Assembly: GCF_001718315.1 (NCBI RefSeq)
Contig: NZ_CP013363.1
Coordinates: forward strand, 1,860,001-1,924,000
Length of the DNA: 64,000 nt
Origin: Burkholderia diffusa
Lineage (GTDB): Bacteria; Pseudomonadota; Gammaproteobacteria; Burkholderiales; Burkholderiaceae
Reading direction: 5' to 3'
In this document: positions 42,597 to 51,681 of the stretch, in pieces
How the letters are laid out: each line of letters starts with the position of its first letter
Numbering within the stretch: position 1 is the stretch's first letter
Translations under genes and position numbers: made by a program
Notes under the pieces: model-generated
Databases searched by the model: none
What the model was told of the DNA's origin: nothing
The model's input: only the letters and a program-made list of their open reading frames with translations

Positions 42597-44918
42597 CTAC
42601 TTGTCGAGCAAGCGTGCATGCAAACTCTCAAGTGTCGACCAGCAAGGAATCGGCATCTTCACGACCTGGGTTGCTTTGCCGCCTCGTTTCACCCACGAAC
42701 TAGTGACAACCCGCGACGCCTTGCGATCGATCGTGTAGTCGGCCGTGTAGATATCGCTCAGCATGCTCACAATCAGCGTCCCGTCCACACACGGGCATAA
42801 GTTGGCGACCTCGGGCCGCTCGAACTGCTTGTCGAAATCGAGATAGATCCATGAAGGATGCGCAATCTTGCCTCTCCTGCATTTGAGCATCGAGGCGTGC
42901 GTTGCGCACGCAATACCGCTCTTTCCGAACAGCCAGACATAGTGTGCATCGACGTCGATTCCGTTGTAGCTCTTCCAGCCTTCTGGGCCTTCCACGGTGA
43001 ACGGCTCAGCCTGTTCCGCCACATACAACCGATTGCTGTTGCGGATCCCGCCATATGTGAGCACCGAGTTCTGTTTGCGCTGGTTGTGGCCGGTCAGGGC
43101 GTCGCCGTCCGGGTCATCCGATAAAGCACTCGCAGGAACATACACGGAGCGAATTTCCGCCAGGTCGGCCCGATTAAGCTGGATGTTCAGCCGGGTGCTC
43201 TTCCCGTCTTTCCCGATCGTGTAGTAATTCACATAGCGCGCATCGTTCATCTCCCTGTTCTCGATCGCAAGCGAAACGAGCGTCTTGGGGTGCGTGCTGC
43301 CTTCAACACCGAATGTGCCATCGTTGAACGCAAGTCCGCTGACGTCGAGGTACGTTTCCGGGTTCTTCCCATTCCGGAGATCGTCGCCGATCACGGGGCC
43401 GGTGTCGGACAGGTTGCCACTAACAGAATCGAGAAGAAAGTGCGAAACGCGGGACGGATATTTCTCGACCGCCAGAAGTTCATATTTGGGAGTGAACGAG
43501 TCAACTTGGGTCTTGGGGGTATGGATGGAGAGGCTAACAAGCCAACCTGTGTTTCTTTTATAGTCCCACGCGAGGGGGGCGGCTTTGCCGTTGCCCCGGG
43601 CGACGTACAGCACGAGATCTTCCATCCAATGTCCAACGTGCACATAGAGTCCACGCTCACGTGCAACAGGCCGTACGGCCGTCACAACCCTAAGCATTTC
43701 CTTTCTATCCGCATCCCACGACTCGGGAAATGCGTTCACTAGCGCCCCTAGATCGAGCACAGCGTCATGGCACCGGGCTCTGACGCGATCGGAAAGGGGA
43801 CTTGTCTTGTTCGACTCCTTGGTTGCCGCCAACACCGCTTCCAGTTTTCTTCGGCTGGGCACGCAACAGAGCATTGTGTTTGCCGTCAGCAACTGGATAT
43901 AGGTCTGGCACCAGAGGCCGAGCACTTCGGGCCATCCATCCTTGCTCTGGTTCGACTCCTTCTCAAGATATCCCGCCACTTTCCAGTTCGAGAAAATCGG
44001 AGTGTCGAGCTTCTCCTGATCCCTCCCAAGCCCCCAACCGAGCCCCTTCAACGCCATCAAGAATGCGTCCACTTCGTCTTCGTTCGTGAGGGGCATGTCG
44101 AGAATTTCATTGATGCTTTTTTTTACAGTCTTCCGGAGATGGTACTTGCACGTGCTACCCGACCGCGATGTCTCCGTGTATTCCGTTGCCAGGGTCAAAC
44201 TCGTATCGCTGTCAATTTTCTCGATCTTGTAGGGTCTTGGCGGCGTATCGCAATCGAACGTGAGCCACTGGCCGATCTCGGTGGTCGTGCTGAAGTTCGT
44301 ATCGGTGCCAACGACATCCTTTGAATTTCGCGTCAGGGACACTTTACCGGGGAGCGCGACAGCCGCCTCCCACTTATGCTCGCCATTGCATTTCGAACTC
44401 AACGACGATGCGTAGCTGCTAACGCCATGGCCGAACCCCTTGATGGACTCGATCTCCTCGTCGGTCTTGAGCTGATCCAGCATTTTCTGAATCTTGCTTT
44501 CGAGCGAGGGTTGTTGCGGTGCGAAGAAACTGAGAATCTGTGCCACAACCGAGAGCAGTGCACCGATAAATACGCCTACAGGCCCACTGGTTGCTGTCGC
44601 GGCAGTCAATATCGGGAGGACGCTCGCGCAGATGCTCATCAGCGCCGCGGAGCCCGAGACATAGTCACCCTTTTTGAACGCCTTGTCGGCTGCGTAAATG
44701 CCATTCACGAGAGCCGGAAGATTCTTCGCGATGGAATCGCTGATGTCCTTGTAGCGGGCGGATTTTTTCCCCTTTTCCACCGCCAGTGCATATTGCTCTT
44801 CGATCTCTTGTATATCGTTTTCCAAATTTACCCGGGCGACAGGATCCATGCCATCCAACTTCAATTGCAACAGCAGGTCAATTTGCGCGCGGATTTGTTC
44901 CTCTACTGGCGTAGGCAT
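42597..44918 (-). CDS. Large orphan protein with toxin-like helical N-terminus
   Basis: A 773-residue protein of no family I recognise. Residues 1-80 are helical and charged, with a coiled-coil-like stretch (about 28-50). Residues 89-133 are two long hydrophobic segments ending ILSFFAPQQPSLESKIQ, recalling the first domain of Cry-type pore-forming toxins. Residues about 190-260 form a small beta domain (GTDTNFSTTTEIGQWLTF, IDSDTSLTLATEY) of the kind seen in phage and surface proteins. The C-terminal third is beta-rich with repeated VWLFGKSG and GTLIVSMLSDIYTADY blades suggestive of a propeller. There is no signal peptide. GGGGGA lies about seven bases before the ATG. It is markedly A/T-richer than its neighbours, suggesting recent acquisition. 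Confidence 0.75.
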   Translation of the reverse strand: MPTPVEEQIRAQIDLLLQLKLDGMDPVARVNLENDIQEIEEQYALAVEKGKKSARYKDISDSIAKNLPALVNGIYAADKAFKKGDYVSGSAALMSICASVLPILTAATATSGPVGVFIGALLSVVAQILSFFAPQQPSLESKIQKMLDQLKTDEEIESIKGFGHGVSSYASSLSSKCNGEHKWEAAVALPGKVSLTRNSKDVVGTDTNFSTTTEIGQWLTFDCDTPPRPYKIEKIDSDTSLTLATEYTETSRSGSTCKYHLRKTVKKSINEILDMPLTNEDEVDAFLMALKGLGWGLGRDQEKLDTPIFSNWKVAGYLEKESNQSKDGWPEVLGLWCQTYIQLLTANTMLCCVPSRRKLEAVLAATKESNKTSPLSDRVRARCHDAVLDLGALVNAFPESWDADRKEMLRVVTAVRPVARERGLYVHVGHWMEDLVLYVARGNGKAAPLAWDYKRNTGWLVSLSIHTPKTQVDSFTPKYELLAVEKYPSRVSHFLLDSVSGNLSDTGPVIGDDLRNGKNPETYLDVSGLAFNDGTFGVEGSTHPKTLVSLAIENREMNDARYVNYYTIGKDGKSTRLNIQLNRADLAEIRSVYVPASALSDDPDGDALTGHNQRKQNSVLTYGGIRNSNRLYVAEQAEPFTVEGPEGWKSYNGIDVDAHYVWLFGKSGIACATHASMLKCRRGKIAHPSWIYLDFDKQFERPEVANLCPCVDGTLIVSMLSDIYTADYTIDRKASRVVTSSWVKRGGKATQVVKMPIPCWSTLESLHARLLDK

Positions 44919-45453
44919 GATTGGGTCCCCCGGCTTGAGTGTTGGATGCAACAGTGGTGTTTCTGCTCATGGATCTCGGTCAGGCAGCGGCATTATTCAC
45001 CGCATATGCATGATAGCCGGGAATCTTTTCGGAAAATAGTGAGCAATCCCTGTAAGCGAGTCGCCGTTCTGCCGCGACTGGCAACGCTCGCTTCCGAGCC
45101 AGGCGTATCAGTCGCACGCTTGACGATGGAACAGGGCCTGAACGCGAAATTGCTATTCAAATTCGGGTTCACCCGTGCTCTGACGTGGACCGCAAAATGG
45201 CTGACGAGCGGCCGCTCCCAAATGACATCTTGCCTTTCGAATGGCTCACTACCAGCCTCGGTCGATGTCCGGAAGTGGCCGAACCCGGTCGTCCAAGACG
45301 AGCACGGCGCTCGCCCCGTCGGTTGCACCGAAACGAGATAGTCGGTTTATAGTGCGAGAGCTCCAACACGCTCACGCTTGAATAACCAATACCGTCCAAC
45401 GAGCGATTCGACTCTCTGAAACCACCGAAATGACTCATGGGAGAGCATCAGTC
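44919..45453. other. 535-bp gap between the orphan gene and the hydrolase gene
   Basis: No supported gene; the sequence shifts here from the A/T-richer patch back to the GC-rich background. It should contain promoters of the two divergent genes. No clear promoter motif or repeat was identified. Confidence 0.4.
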
Positions 45454-46089
45454 ATGCAACCGGAACGCGCTTCAGATCTCGCAACAACGCGCCACGCCGA
45501 TGTGGAAAGCCGCACACACGCACCGATTCCCCCAATCGTGCGAGCAAAGACCGCGCTGATCGTCATGCACTACCAGACCGACATCCTCGGCCTCTTCCCC
45601 TCAGCCGCCCCAACCCTGCTCGCCAACACGCGCAAGCTATGCGATGCAGCCCGTGCCGCCGGCATCCATGTCTGTTTCGCGAATCTCCGCTTCAGCCCCG
45701 GCTATCCGGAAGTGAGCCCGCGCAACAAGAACGGGCAAGGCATCAAGCAGCTCGGCCTGTTCATCGACGACGGCCCGTGCCCGGAACTCGGCCGACTCGA
45801 CAACGAACCGCTGACCATCGCGCATCGCGCGAGCGTGTTCTTCCGCACCGACCTTCAAGCGCGACTCGTCGCGCAGGGCATCGACACGCTGATCCTGGTC
45901 GGAATTGCATCGACCGGCGTCGTGCTGTCGTCGGTTGCGCATGCAAGCGACGCGGATTTCCGGCTGTACACGGTAAAGGACTGCTGCTACGACCCGGACG
46001 AGGTCGTGCACGAGCATCTGTTCGCGACGGCGTTCGAGACGCGCACGACGGTGCTGTCGCTCGCGGATGCACTGCGGCTTCTCGCATAG
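45454..46089 (+). CDS. Isochorismatase-fold protein without the usual catalytic triad
   Basis: A 211-residue protein of the cysteine-hydrolase/isochorismatase fold. The first triad position reads VMHYQTDI (Asp replaced by His), the second HRASVFFRTDL (Lys replaced by Arg), and the third GIASTGVVLSSVAHASD (Cys replaced by Gly). All three canonical catalytic residues are therefore missing. A recognisable sub-branch of the family shares these replacements, so the gene is probably not decaying. The activity is unknown. The start at 45454 has GGGAGAG upstream, unlike the ATG at 45430. Confidence 0.8.
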   Translation: MQPERASDLATTRHADVESRTHAPIPPIVRAKTALIVMHYQTDILGLFPSAAPTLLANTRKLCDAARAAGIHVCFANLRFSPGYPEVSPRNKNGQGIKQLGLFIDDGPCPELGRLDNEPLTIAHRASVFFRTDLQARLVAQGIDTLILVGIASTGVVLSSVAHASDADFRLYTVKDCCYDPDEVVHEHLFATAFETRTTVLSLADALRLLA

Positions 46090-46155
46090 ACGCGCAACGT
46101 CCGCACCACGCCGGCCGGAACGCTCCCGGCCGGCGCCCGCGCGAAGCCTTCCGCG

Positions 46156-46887
46156 TTACTTCGCGATATACACGCCCGACGTCGGGCACGTCCCCTGCGT
46201 ATTCCCGTCCGTCACGAGCGACGCCGCGCTCGGAAACTGCGTGGTCGCATTCGTCTTCACCGCGATCCATGCTTCCGTGAAATAGCTGACGCCGTTCGTC
46301 TTCGTGCACTTCAGCGACACTGCGCTGCGCGTATTGCTGCCGAACGCACCCTCGAACGCTGACAGCAGCTGGTTGCGCGTCACCGTCTTGCCCGCATTCG
46401 CCTGCAGGAACGCATTGAACGACGTGTTGCCCAGCCGGCCGATCATGCCGGCCGCCTCGTTCCAGTATGCGTCCGGCGTCGCCGAATTCGAGCAGGTGCC
46501 GTGCTTGAACCATTCGTGCTTGTCGAGGCACGACGCCACGCCCGGCATGTAGGTCGACAGCGTGTTGCGGGTCGCGCTGCTGATCGGATACGCATCCATG
46601 CTGCACCACTGGTGCGCGTTGTCGAGATCGATGTCGCTCTGCGGCACGCCGCAGTAGAACGGCTGGTTGCCGTCATACCTGTTCGGCCACAGGCCGTGCA
46701 GCGACAGGCTCGTCGCCGCGTACGTGCCGGCGAGGTTCGTGCACTCCGGCGTGTCGTGCGACGCGCAGAAGCCGGGCTCCCACGAAGCCGCGAGCAACAG
46801 GTAGTCGTAGCTGGTCTGCGCGACGGCGTGCAGCGAGGCGGATGCGACGGCGAGTGCGGCCGCGGCGCGGGCGAGCGTCTTGAGCAT
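46156..46887 (-). CDS. Secreted ribonuclease T2 family enzyme
   Basis: A 243-residue precursor with a signal peptide (about residues 1-23, ending HAVAQ). Both active-site blocks are intact: CAS I in SLSLHGLWPN (H64) and CAS II in KHEWFKHGTC (E125, H129). Several cysteines (WEPGFC, ECTN, FYCG, WCSMD, SCLDKHEW) fit the disulfide pattern. It should degrade RNA to 2',3'-cyclic nucleotides in the periplasm or outside. It converges on the upstream hydrolase gene. Confidence 0.9.
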   Translation of the reverse strand: MLKTLARAAAALAVASASLHAVAQTSYDYLLLAASWEPGFCASHDTPECTNLAGTYAATSLSLHGLWPNRYDGNQPFYCGVPQSDIDLDNAHQWCSMDAYPISSATRNTLSTYMPGVASCLDKHEWFKHGTCSNSATPDAYWNEAAGMIGRLGNTSFNAFLQANAGKTVTRNQLLSAFEGAFGSNTRSAVSLKCTKTNGVSYFTEAWIAVKTNATTQFPSAASLVTDGNTQGTCPTSGVYIAK

Positions 46888-47100
46888 GGCGTTTCCTCGG
46901 AAAAGGCTTGCGGTCGCGGAATGCGCCGCAAGATTGTCGAATGTCTGCCCGCGATTGTTGCCTGCGCAACGTGGCATCAATATGAAGGGGGACGAAGGAA
47001 TTCGTAGTGCAACGCCGAACCTGTTATCACCGGTACCGATACCAACGCTCGCCTTCCTGCGCCTGCGACGCCGGATTGCCCGGCAGCAGCCGCTGTCGCG

Positions 47101-47125
47101 CCTCGTCCTCGTCCTCGTCCTCGTC
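47101..47125. repeat. Hexanucleotide tandem repeat (CCTCGT)
   Basis: Four back-to-back copies of CCTCGT followed by a partial one. The repeat lies between the RNase T2 start and the stop of the membrane-papain fusion gene and is not in a coding sequence. Tracts of this kind change copy number by slippage. Confidence 0.7.
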
Positions 47126-47136
47126 CGGCAACGCGG

Positions 47137-48540
47137 TTATTTCACCGACGCCGCTTCCGATCCACCGGGCGACAGCGCCGCGCTGTCCTGCTCGCGCCAC
47201 GCGCGGCGCGATGCCATGATCGCCTTCACGGCCGAGCGCGCGACCTTCCACCACGCGAACGGCCGCGGATCGGCGAGCATGCTGAGCGCGCGCGCATAGT
47301 CGAGCGTGAGGCCCGGCGTCCAGGCCATCGTCACCGCACGCTTGCGGATCTGCGCGGCAACCCACAGCTCGGGGGTGAGCAGCAGCCGGACGAATGCGCC
47401 CCACCCGGCCCGCGTACCCTTGAGCCGCCACACCGCGCCGTCGAGTGCCGCTTCGAGCGCGTTCGACACGGTGCTGGAGCAGTTGCGATGCGTGAGGTTG
47501 TACGTGACGTTCTGCCGATACGACGACCAGAATGCGGCCAGCTTCACCGGATCGTAGTTTCGGATCCGCACGCGCACGGTCGACGGGCACCACGCTTTCG
47601 ACTCGGTCGCATAGTCGGGCTGGAACAGGCCCGGTACGTCGTTCTCACGCGTTGCGCGCAGGATCCGCGTGAATTCATCTGGAGAACGATCGATCTCGAC
47701 GGCCGGATAGAGGCTGATGTAGATGCCTTCGGGCGACTCGAGCGCCGCATGGCCTGTGGAGATCACACCGTTGACGTCCACCGCCGCGATGTAGCGGTCG
47801 ATCACCGGATAGCGCTGTGCTTCGGCCTTCGACGTGCCGGTCGGCGTCCAAACGTGCACGGTCAGCGCATGCTCGTGGTCGGCCGGCGGCCCGTCCCACT
47901 CGGATTGCGTGAAGCGCGGGATGTCGGGCGCCGCGTCGATGTCGGGCACGATCGACGGCGCCGGCGACGTTACGAATGCCGGGTTGCGCGTCAGCCGCCG
48001 CACGCGCGCGGCCAGGCTCAGCATGTGCATCCCGCCGAACATCAGCAGCAGGCCGAGGCAGTACGGCACGGTGCCCGCATAGTGGGTCGGATACGGCTGA
48101 TAGAAGAAGATCGCGAGCAGGATCTCGACGACGCCCCACGCGAACGCGACATTCCAGCGGCGGTAGCGCACCATCCACGCGGACGTGCACTGCAGCAGCC
48201 CGTCGACGAGGAACAACGTGCCGAAGATCATCGACAACAGGAAGTGCCCGTGATGATGGCCCGCGAATACGAGGCCGGCGGCGAGCACGACCGCCACGCC
48301 TTTCACGTAGCGCAGGATGCGCTGCCCGCCGACGCCGCTGCCGGCCACCGCGAGCGTAGCGAGCCCTTCGATCAGGAACAGCCACGCGAACAGTTCGATC
48401 GGAAAATGCAGCGCACCATCGAGCGCGTCGACGAAGATGCCGACGCCCGCGACGACCCACAGCCAGCCGAGCGCGGTCAGCCCGCGCCAGCGCGTTCGCA
48501 AATACTCGATGCCCAGCAGCAGCAAGACCAGTCTTACCAT
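47137..48540 (-). CDS. HdeD-like membrane domain fused to a permuted papain-like domain
   Basis: A 467-residue protein. Residues 1-about 180 hold six membrane helices in the DUF308/HdeD pattern (FVDALDGALHFPIELFAWLFLIEGLATL; FGTLFLVDGLLQCTSAW). Residues about 225-400 form a soluble domain with VNGVISTGHAALESPEGIYISLYP (His264) and VTYNLTHRNCSSTVSNALEAAL (Cys354). The His-before-Cys order fits permuted NlpC/P60 (LRAT/YiiX-like) enzymes, which cleave peptides or acyl links. The fusion is unusual and I know no characterised example. GAGGG lies five bases before the ATG. Confidence 0.75.
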   Translation of the reverse strand: MVRLVLLLLGIEYLRTRWRGLTALGWLWVVAGVGIFVDALDGALHFPIELFAWLFLIEGLATLAVAGSGVGGQRILRYVKGVAVVLAAGLVFAGHHHGHFLLSMIFGTLFLVDGLLQCTSAWMVRYRRWNVAFAWGVVEILLAIFFYQPYPTHYAGTVPYCLGLLLMFGGMHMLSLAARVRRLTRNPAFVTSPAPSIVPDIDAAPDIPRFTQSEWDGPPADHEHALTVHVWTPTGTSKAEAQRYPVIDRYIAAVDVNGVISTGHAALESPEGIYISLYPAVEIDRSPDEFTRILRATRENDVPGLFQPDYATESKAWCPSTVRVRIRNYDPVKLAAFWSSYRQNVTYNLTHRNCSSTVSNALEAALDGAVWRLKGTRAGWGAFVRLLLTPELWVAAQIRKRAVTMAWTPGLTLDYARALSMLADPRPFAWWKVARSAVKAIMASRRAWREQDSAALSPGGSEAASVK

Positions 48541-48895
48541 GGCGCCCTCGTATCGTTTTTCGGGATACGCGCTGGCCACGCGTCTCCTGTCGTGCCGACC
48601 GCGCATCGTGCGATGCGGAAGTCGGAAGGCGGTAATGCCGACCGGCGCGTCATCCTTCGACATGACCAACGGCGGCCGGCGCGCGCCGCTTTCGCCGAAT
48701 AATAAGATATGGTGGAGTTTGTCGAAAGCTCGGCGAAAACAATTCCGGCGGGGCCGCTTGCCCGGCGTGCCAACGGAGACCGCGCAAATGGCGGCATTGC
48801 GGCGGAGAATTTCCCGTTCGACAACATGCGGTGGATGCGCCAGAATCCCGCAACGAGGATGCCGTAAACCGAACCGCACGAGACGGGACACATCA
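48541..48895. other. 355-bp divergent promoter region
   Basis: Lies between the divergent membrane-papain fusion gene and the lipoprotein gene. The short A/T-rich stretch near 48700-48716 (aataataagatatggtgg) is a candidate core promoter for the lipoprotein. No gene is supported here. Confidence 0.4.
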
Positions 48896-49570
48896 ATGAT
48901 CACTTCGATCGCATGTCGACGCTGGCTCGTTGCCGCTTTGGCCGCGTGCGGTGTCTCGCTGTCGGGCTGCCAACAGCAGAAGGCCTACGAGAGCCTCCCG
49001 TCGTACGGGGATGACGCGCTCAAAGCATTCACCCGGGAACAGTCATACGACGAAGCGGTCTCGGGTTTCATGATCACGGAAGATCGCACGAAGCTGATCG
49101 TACTTGGCCGTCCCGTCCACATCGCCCTCGACCTCCCCGACACACTGCGGTCAGCCCTGTCGTCCGGCTACCGGAAAACGCTGCGCTGGATGTTCGTCGA
49201 CTTCCGGGCCGTTGGCGGCCATGTCAAAGGCCATTACCGCGTCGTGCTGCCGCGCGATGCTTCGACGAGCGACCGGCTGGCCGCGATCGCTGACGGGTTC
49301 GTCAAGGTGCAGGACGGTCTTGCGCTCGAAGGCAATATCGTTGGCATGCGCTATTCCACCCAGGGTTTCGACATGCCATCCGCGATGACCGGGCATTTGC
49401 TCGACCGCCCGTACACGATCTACGCTCGGCATGTCACGATGTCGATCGTAGGTCTGGATCTCGCGATGCAACGCACACCGATCACCGCTGGCGCCGACGG
49501 CACGCTTGCCTTCGACGGCACGAAGCTGGTTCCGGTCGAACTCGCCGTGATCCAGGCATCCCGGCAATGA
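48896..49570 (+). CDS. Hypothetical lipoprotein
   Basis: A 224-residue protein beginning with a lipoprotein signal peptide: a basic start (MITSIACRRWLV), a hydrophobic core and lipobox LSGC (cysteine about residue 25). The mature part has no motif I recognise; it contains ITEDRTKLIVLGRPVHIALDLP and repeated beta-like strands. The Gln-rich +2 position (CQQQ) would send it to the outer membrane by the usual sorting rule. It is divergent from the membrane-papain gene and followed 65 bases later by an XRE regulator. Confidence 0.75.
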   Translation: MITSIACRRWLVAALAACGVSLSGCQQQKAYESLPSYGDDALKAFTREQSYDEAVSGFMITEDRTKLIVLGRPVHIALDLPDTLRSALSSGYRKTLRWMFVDFRAVGGHVKGHYRVVLPRDASTSDRLAAIADGFVKVQDGLALEGNIVGMRYSTQGFDMPSAMTGHLLDRPYTIYARHVTMSIVGLDLAMQRTPITAGADGTLAFDGTKLVPVELAVIQASRQ

Positions 49571-49635
49571 CGGTCCCATTCACCGATTTCGCAACGCGGC
49601 GCCCGCGCGGCCCGCGTCCCGAACGGAACACGAAC

Positions 49636-50193
49636 ATGCGCGCCTCACCGCTTCACACCCCGCCGCTCGGCCCGCAACTCAAGCGTTGGCGCACGCTGCA
49701 TCGCGTGAAGCAGAGCCACGCGGCCGAGTTGTTCGGCGTTGCGCAATCGACGATCTCGCGTTGGGAAGCCGGCATCCAGCAGATGTCTGTCGACGAGCGC
49801 GCGATGGCCGAACAGCTGCTTGCCGCGCGTCTCGATTCTGCGGGCGATCGTGCGCTCGCCCGGCTGATCGCGGGCAGCACGGCCCGCATGCATCTCGTGT
49901 GCGACCTCACGCACCGTCTGCTCGCCTGCTCGCCGTCGCGCGCGGCCGAGTTCTCGCGGCCGCTGTCGACATTGCTCGGCACGTCGCTCTGGCGGTACGC
50001 GTCGCCGGAGATCGTCCGCATGGAAGCCGCGCTCGACCCACTCGGCTGGCACGATCGCGCGGGACCGCCGAGCGTCGAATTCGCGACCGGCGCCAATGCG
50101 TCGCGCGTCGTGCCGATCCGCGGCAGCACCTGCCGATGGACGCGGATGATGCTGTCGGACGGCTCGGCCGCGCGGCTCGTCGAAACTCTGTAG
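49636..50193 (+). CDS. XRE-type helix-turn-helix regulator
   Basis: A 185-residue protein with an N-terminal helix-turn-helix of the XRE/Cro type (residues about 12-60; LKRWRTLHRVKQSHAAELFGVAQSTISRWEAG). It is followed by a sensor-like region of about 110 residues without a recognised ligand domain (TARMHLVCDLTHRLLACSPSRAAEF). Targets are unknown; the HD-domain gene 108 bases downstream may be cotranscribed. Confidence 0.78.
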   Translation: MRASPLHTPPLGPQLKRWRTLHRVKQSHAAELFGVAQSTISRWEAGIQQMSVDERAMAEQLLAARLDSAGDRALARLIAGSTARMHLVCDLTHRLLACSPSRAAEFSRPLSTLLGTSLWRYASPEIVRMEAALDPLGWHDRAGPPSVEFATGANASRVVPIRGSTCRWTRMMLSDGSAARLVETL

Positions 50194-50300
50194 CCCTTGC
50201 GCCAGCTGCTGAACGCAAGCGCGGCGCGCATATTTCATGCGTGGACGGATCGCATCGGCGCGACGTACGCTTGAGCGCTCGATTCACGCACTTCCCTGCC

Positions 50301-50882
50301 ATGAACCTCGACACGATCCACGCGCGGCTGGATTTCCTGCGCGACGCCGAACGCCTGAAAGACGTGCTGCGCAGCGGCCATACGTCGACCGGGCGCGCCG
50401 AAAGCACTGCCGAACACAGCTGGCGGCTGTGCCTGATGGCGCTCGTGTTTGCCGATGCACTACCCGACGTCGACACGACGAAGCTGCTGAAGCTGTGCGT
50501 CGTCCACGATCTCGGCGAAGCGCTGCACGGCGACATCCCCGCGATCGAGCAGGCCGCACACCCGGACAAGAGCACACACGAACGCGCCGACCTGCTGACG
50601 CTGACAGCCGGGCTCGATCGCGCGCTGCGCGACGAGATCGTCGCGCTGTGGGACGAATACGAGGCGGCGGTGTCACCGGAAGCGCGCGCCGCGAAGGCAC
50701 TCGACAAACTCGAGACGATCCTGCAGCACAACCAGGGCAGCAATCCGCCGGATTTCGACTACGCGTTCAATCTCGGCTACGGCCGGCGCTACACCGACGC
50801 GGCGCCGCTGTTCGGCGCGATCCGCGCGATCGTCGACGCGGACACCCAACGCCGGATCGACGCACGCGGCAACGACGCGTAA
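50301..50882 (+). CDS. HD-domain hydrolase (HDDC2/YfbR-like)
   Basis: A 193-residue HD phosphohydrolase. The metal ligands follow H39 (STAEHSWR), H69-D70 (CVVHDLGEALHGDIP) and a late Asp in AKALDKLETILQ. The EHSWR and HD-x-x-E-x-x-x-GD spacing matches HDDC2/YfbR proteins, which act as 5'-deoxynucleotidases. It is followed 59 bases later by a methyltransferase gene on the same strand. Confidence 0.85.
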   Translation: MNLDTIHARLDFLRDAERLKDVLRSGHTSTGRAESTAEHSWRLCLMALVFADALPDVDTTKLLKLCVVHDLGEALHGDIPAIEQAAHPDKSTHERADLLTLTAGLDRALRDEIVALWDEYEAAVSPEARAAKALDKLETILQHNQGSNPPDFDYAFNLGYGRRYTDAAPLFGAIRAIVDADTQRRIDARGNDA

Positions 50883-50941
50883 GCTCGCGGAACCGGCCGA
50901 GCGGCACGCGCCGCAGTCGGACGACACGCGAGGCACGCAAC

Positions 50942-51670
50942 ATGACGCAGAACATCTACGACGATCCCGCTTTCTTCGAAGGCTACAGCCGCCTGAACCG
51001 CTCGGTGCAGGGGCTCGACGGCGCACCCGAATGGCCCGCGCTGCGCGCGCTGCTGCCGGCGCTGCGCGGCCTGAACGTGCTCGATCTCGGCTGCGGCTAT
51101 GGCTGGTTCAGCCGCTGGGCCGCCGACCAGGGCGCGGCCAGCGTGCTCGGCATCGACGTGTCCGAACGCATGCTCGCGCGCGCGGCATCGATGGCTGCGC
51201 ATCCGGCCATCACCTACCGCCGTGCGGATCTCGAAACGCTCGCGCTGCCGGATGCCGCATTCGATCTCGCGTACAGCTCGCTCGCATTCCATTACATCGC
51301 CCGTCTCGACACGCTGCTGCGCACGATCCACCGTGCGCTCGTGCCGGGCGCGCGGCTCGTGTTCTCGATCGAGCATCCGATCTACACGGCGCCGCGCCGG
51401 CCCGGCTTCGTCGTCGATGCGCACGGCGCGCGATCCTGGCCGATCGACGGTTATCAACGTGAAGGCAAACGCGTGACCGACTGGCTCGCGCCAGGCGTCG
51501 TCAAGCAACATCGCACGCTCGGCACGCTCGTGAATCTGCTGATCGAGAGCGGCTTCACGCTCACGCACCTGAACGAATGGGGGCCGACACCGGAACAGCT
51601 CGCCGCGATGCCCGCGCTCGAAGAAGAACGCGACCGGCCGATGATGGCGATCGTGGCCGCGCAGCGGTAA
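50942..51670 (+). CDS. Class I SAM-dependent methyltransferase
   Basis: A 242-residue methyltransferase. The SAM-binding motif I is LNVLDLGCGYGWFSRWAAD (about residues 44-62); motif II is VLGIDVSERML; and post-motif strands YRRADLETLALPDAAFDLAYSSLAFHYI are present. The ISEHPIYTAP-like region (FSIEHPIYTA) is typical of small-molecule methyltransferases. The acceptor is unknown. A well-placed ATG at 50942 is used. Confidence 0.87.
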   Translation: MTQNIYDDPAFFEGYSRLNRSVQGLDGAPEWPALRALLPALRGLNVLDLGCGYGWFSRWAADQGAASVLGIDVSERMLARAASMAAHPAITYRRADLETLALPDAAFDLAYSSLAFHYIARLDTLLRTIHRALVPGARLVFSIEHPIYTAPRRPGFVVDAHGARSWPIDGYQREGKRVTDWLAPGVVKQHRTLGTLVNLLIESGFTLTHLNEWGPTPEQLAAMPALEEERDRPMMAIVAAQR

Positions 51671-51681
51671 CGTCGCACGCG

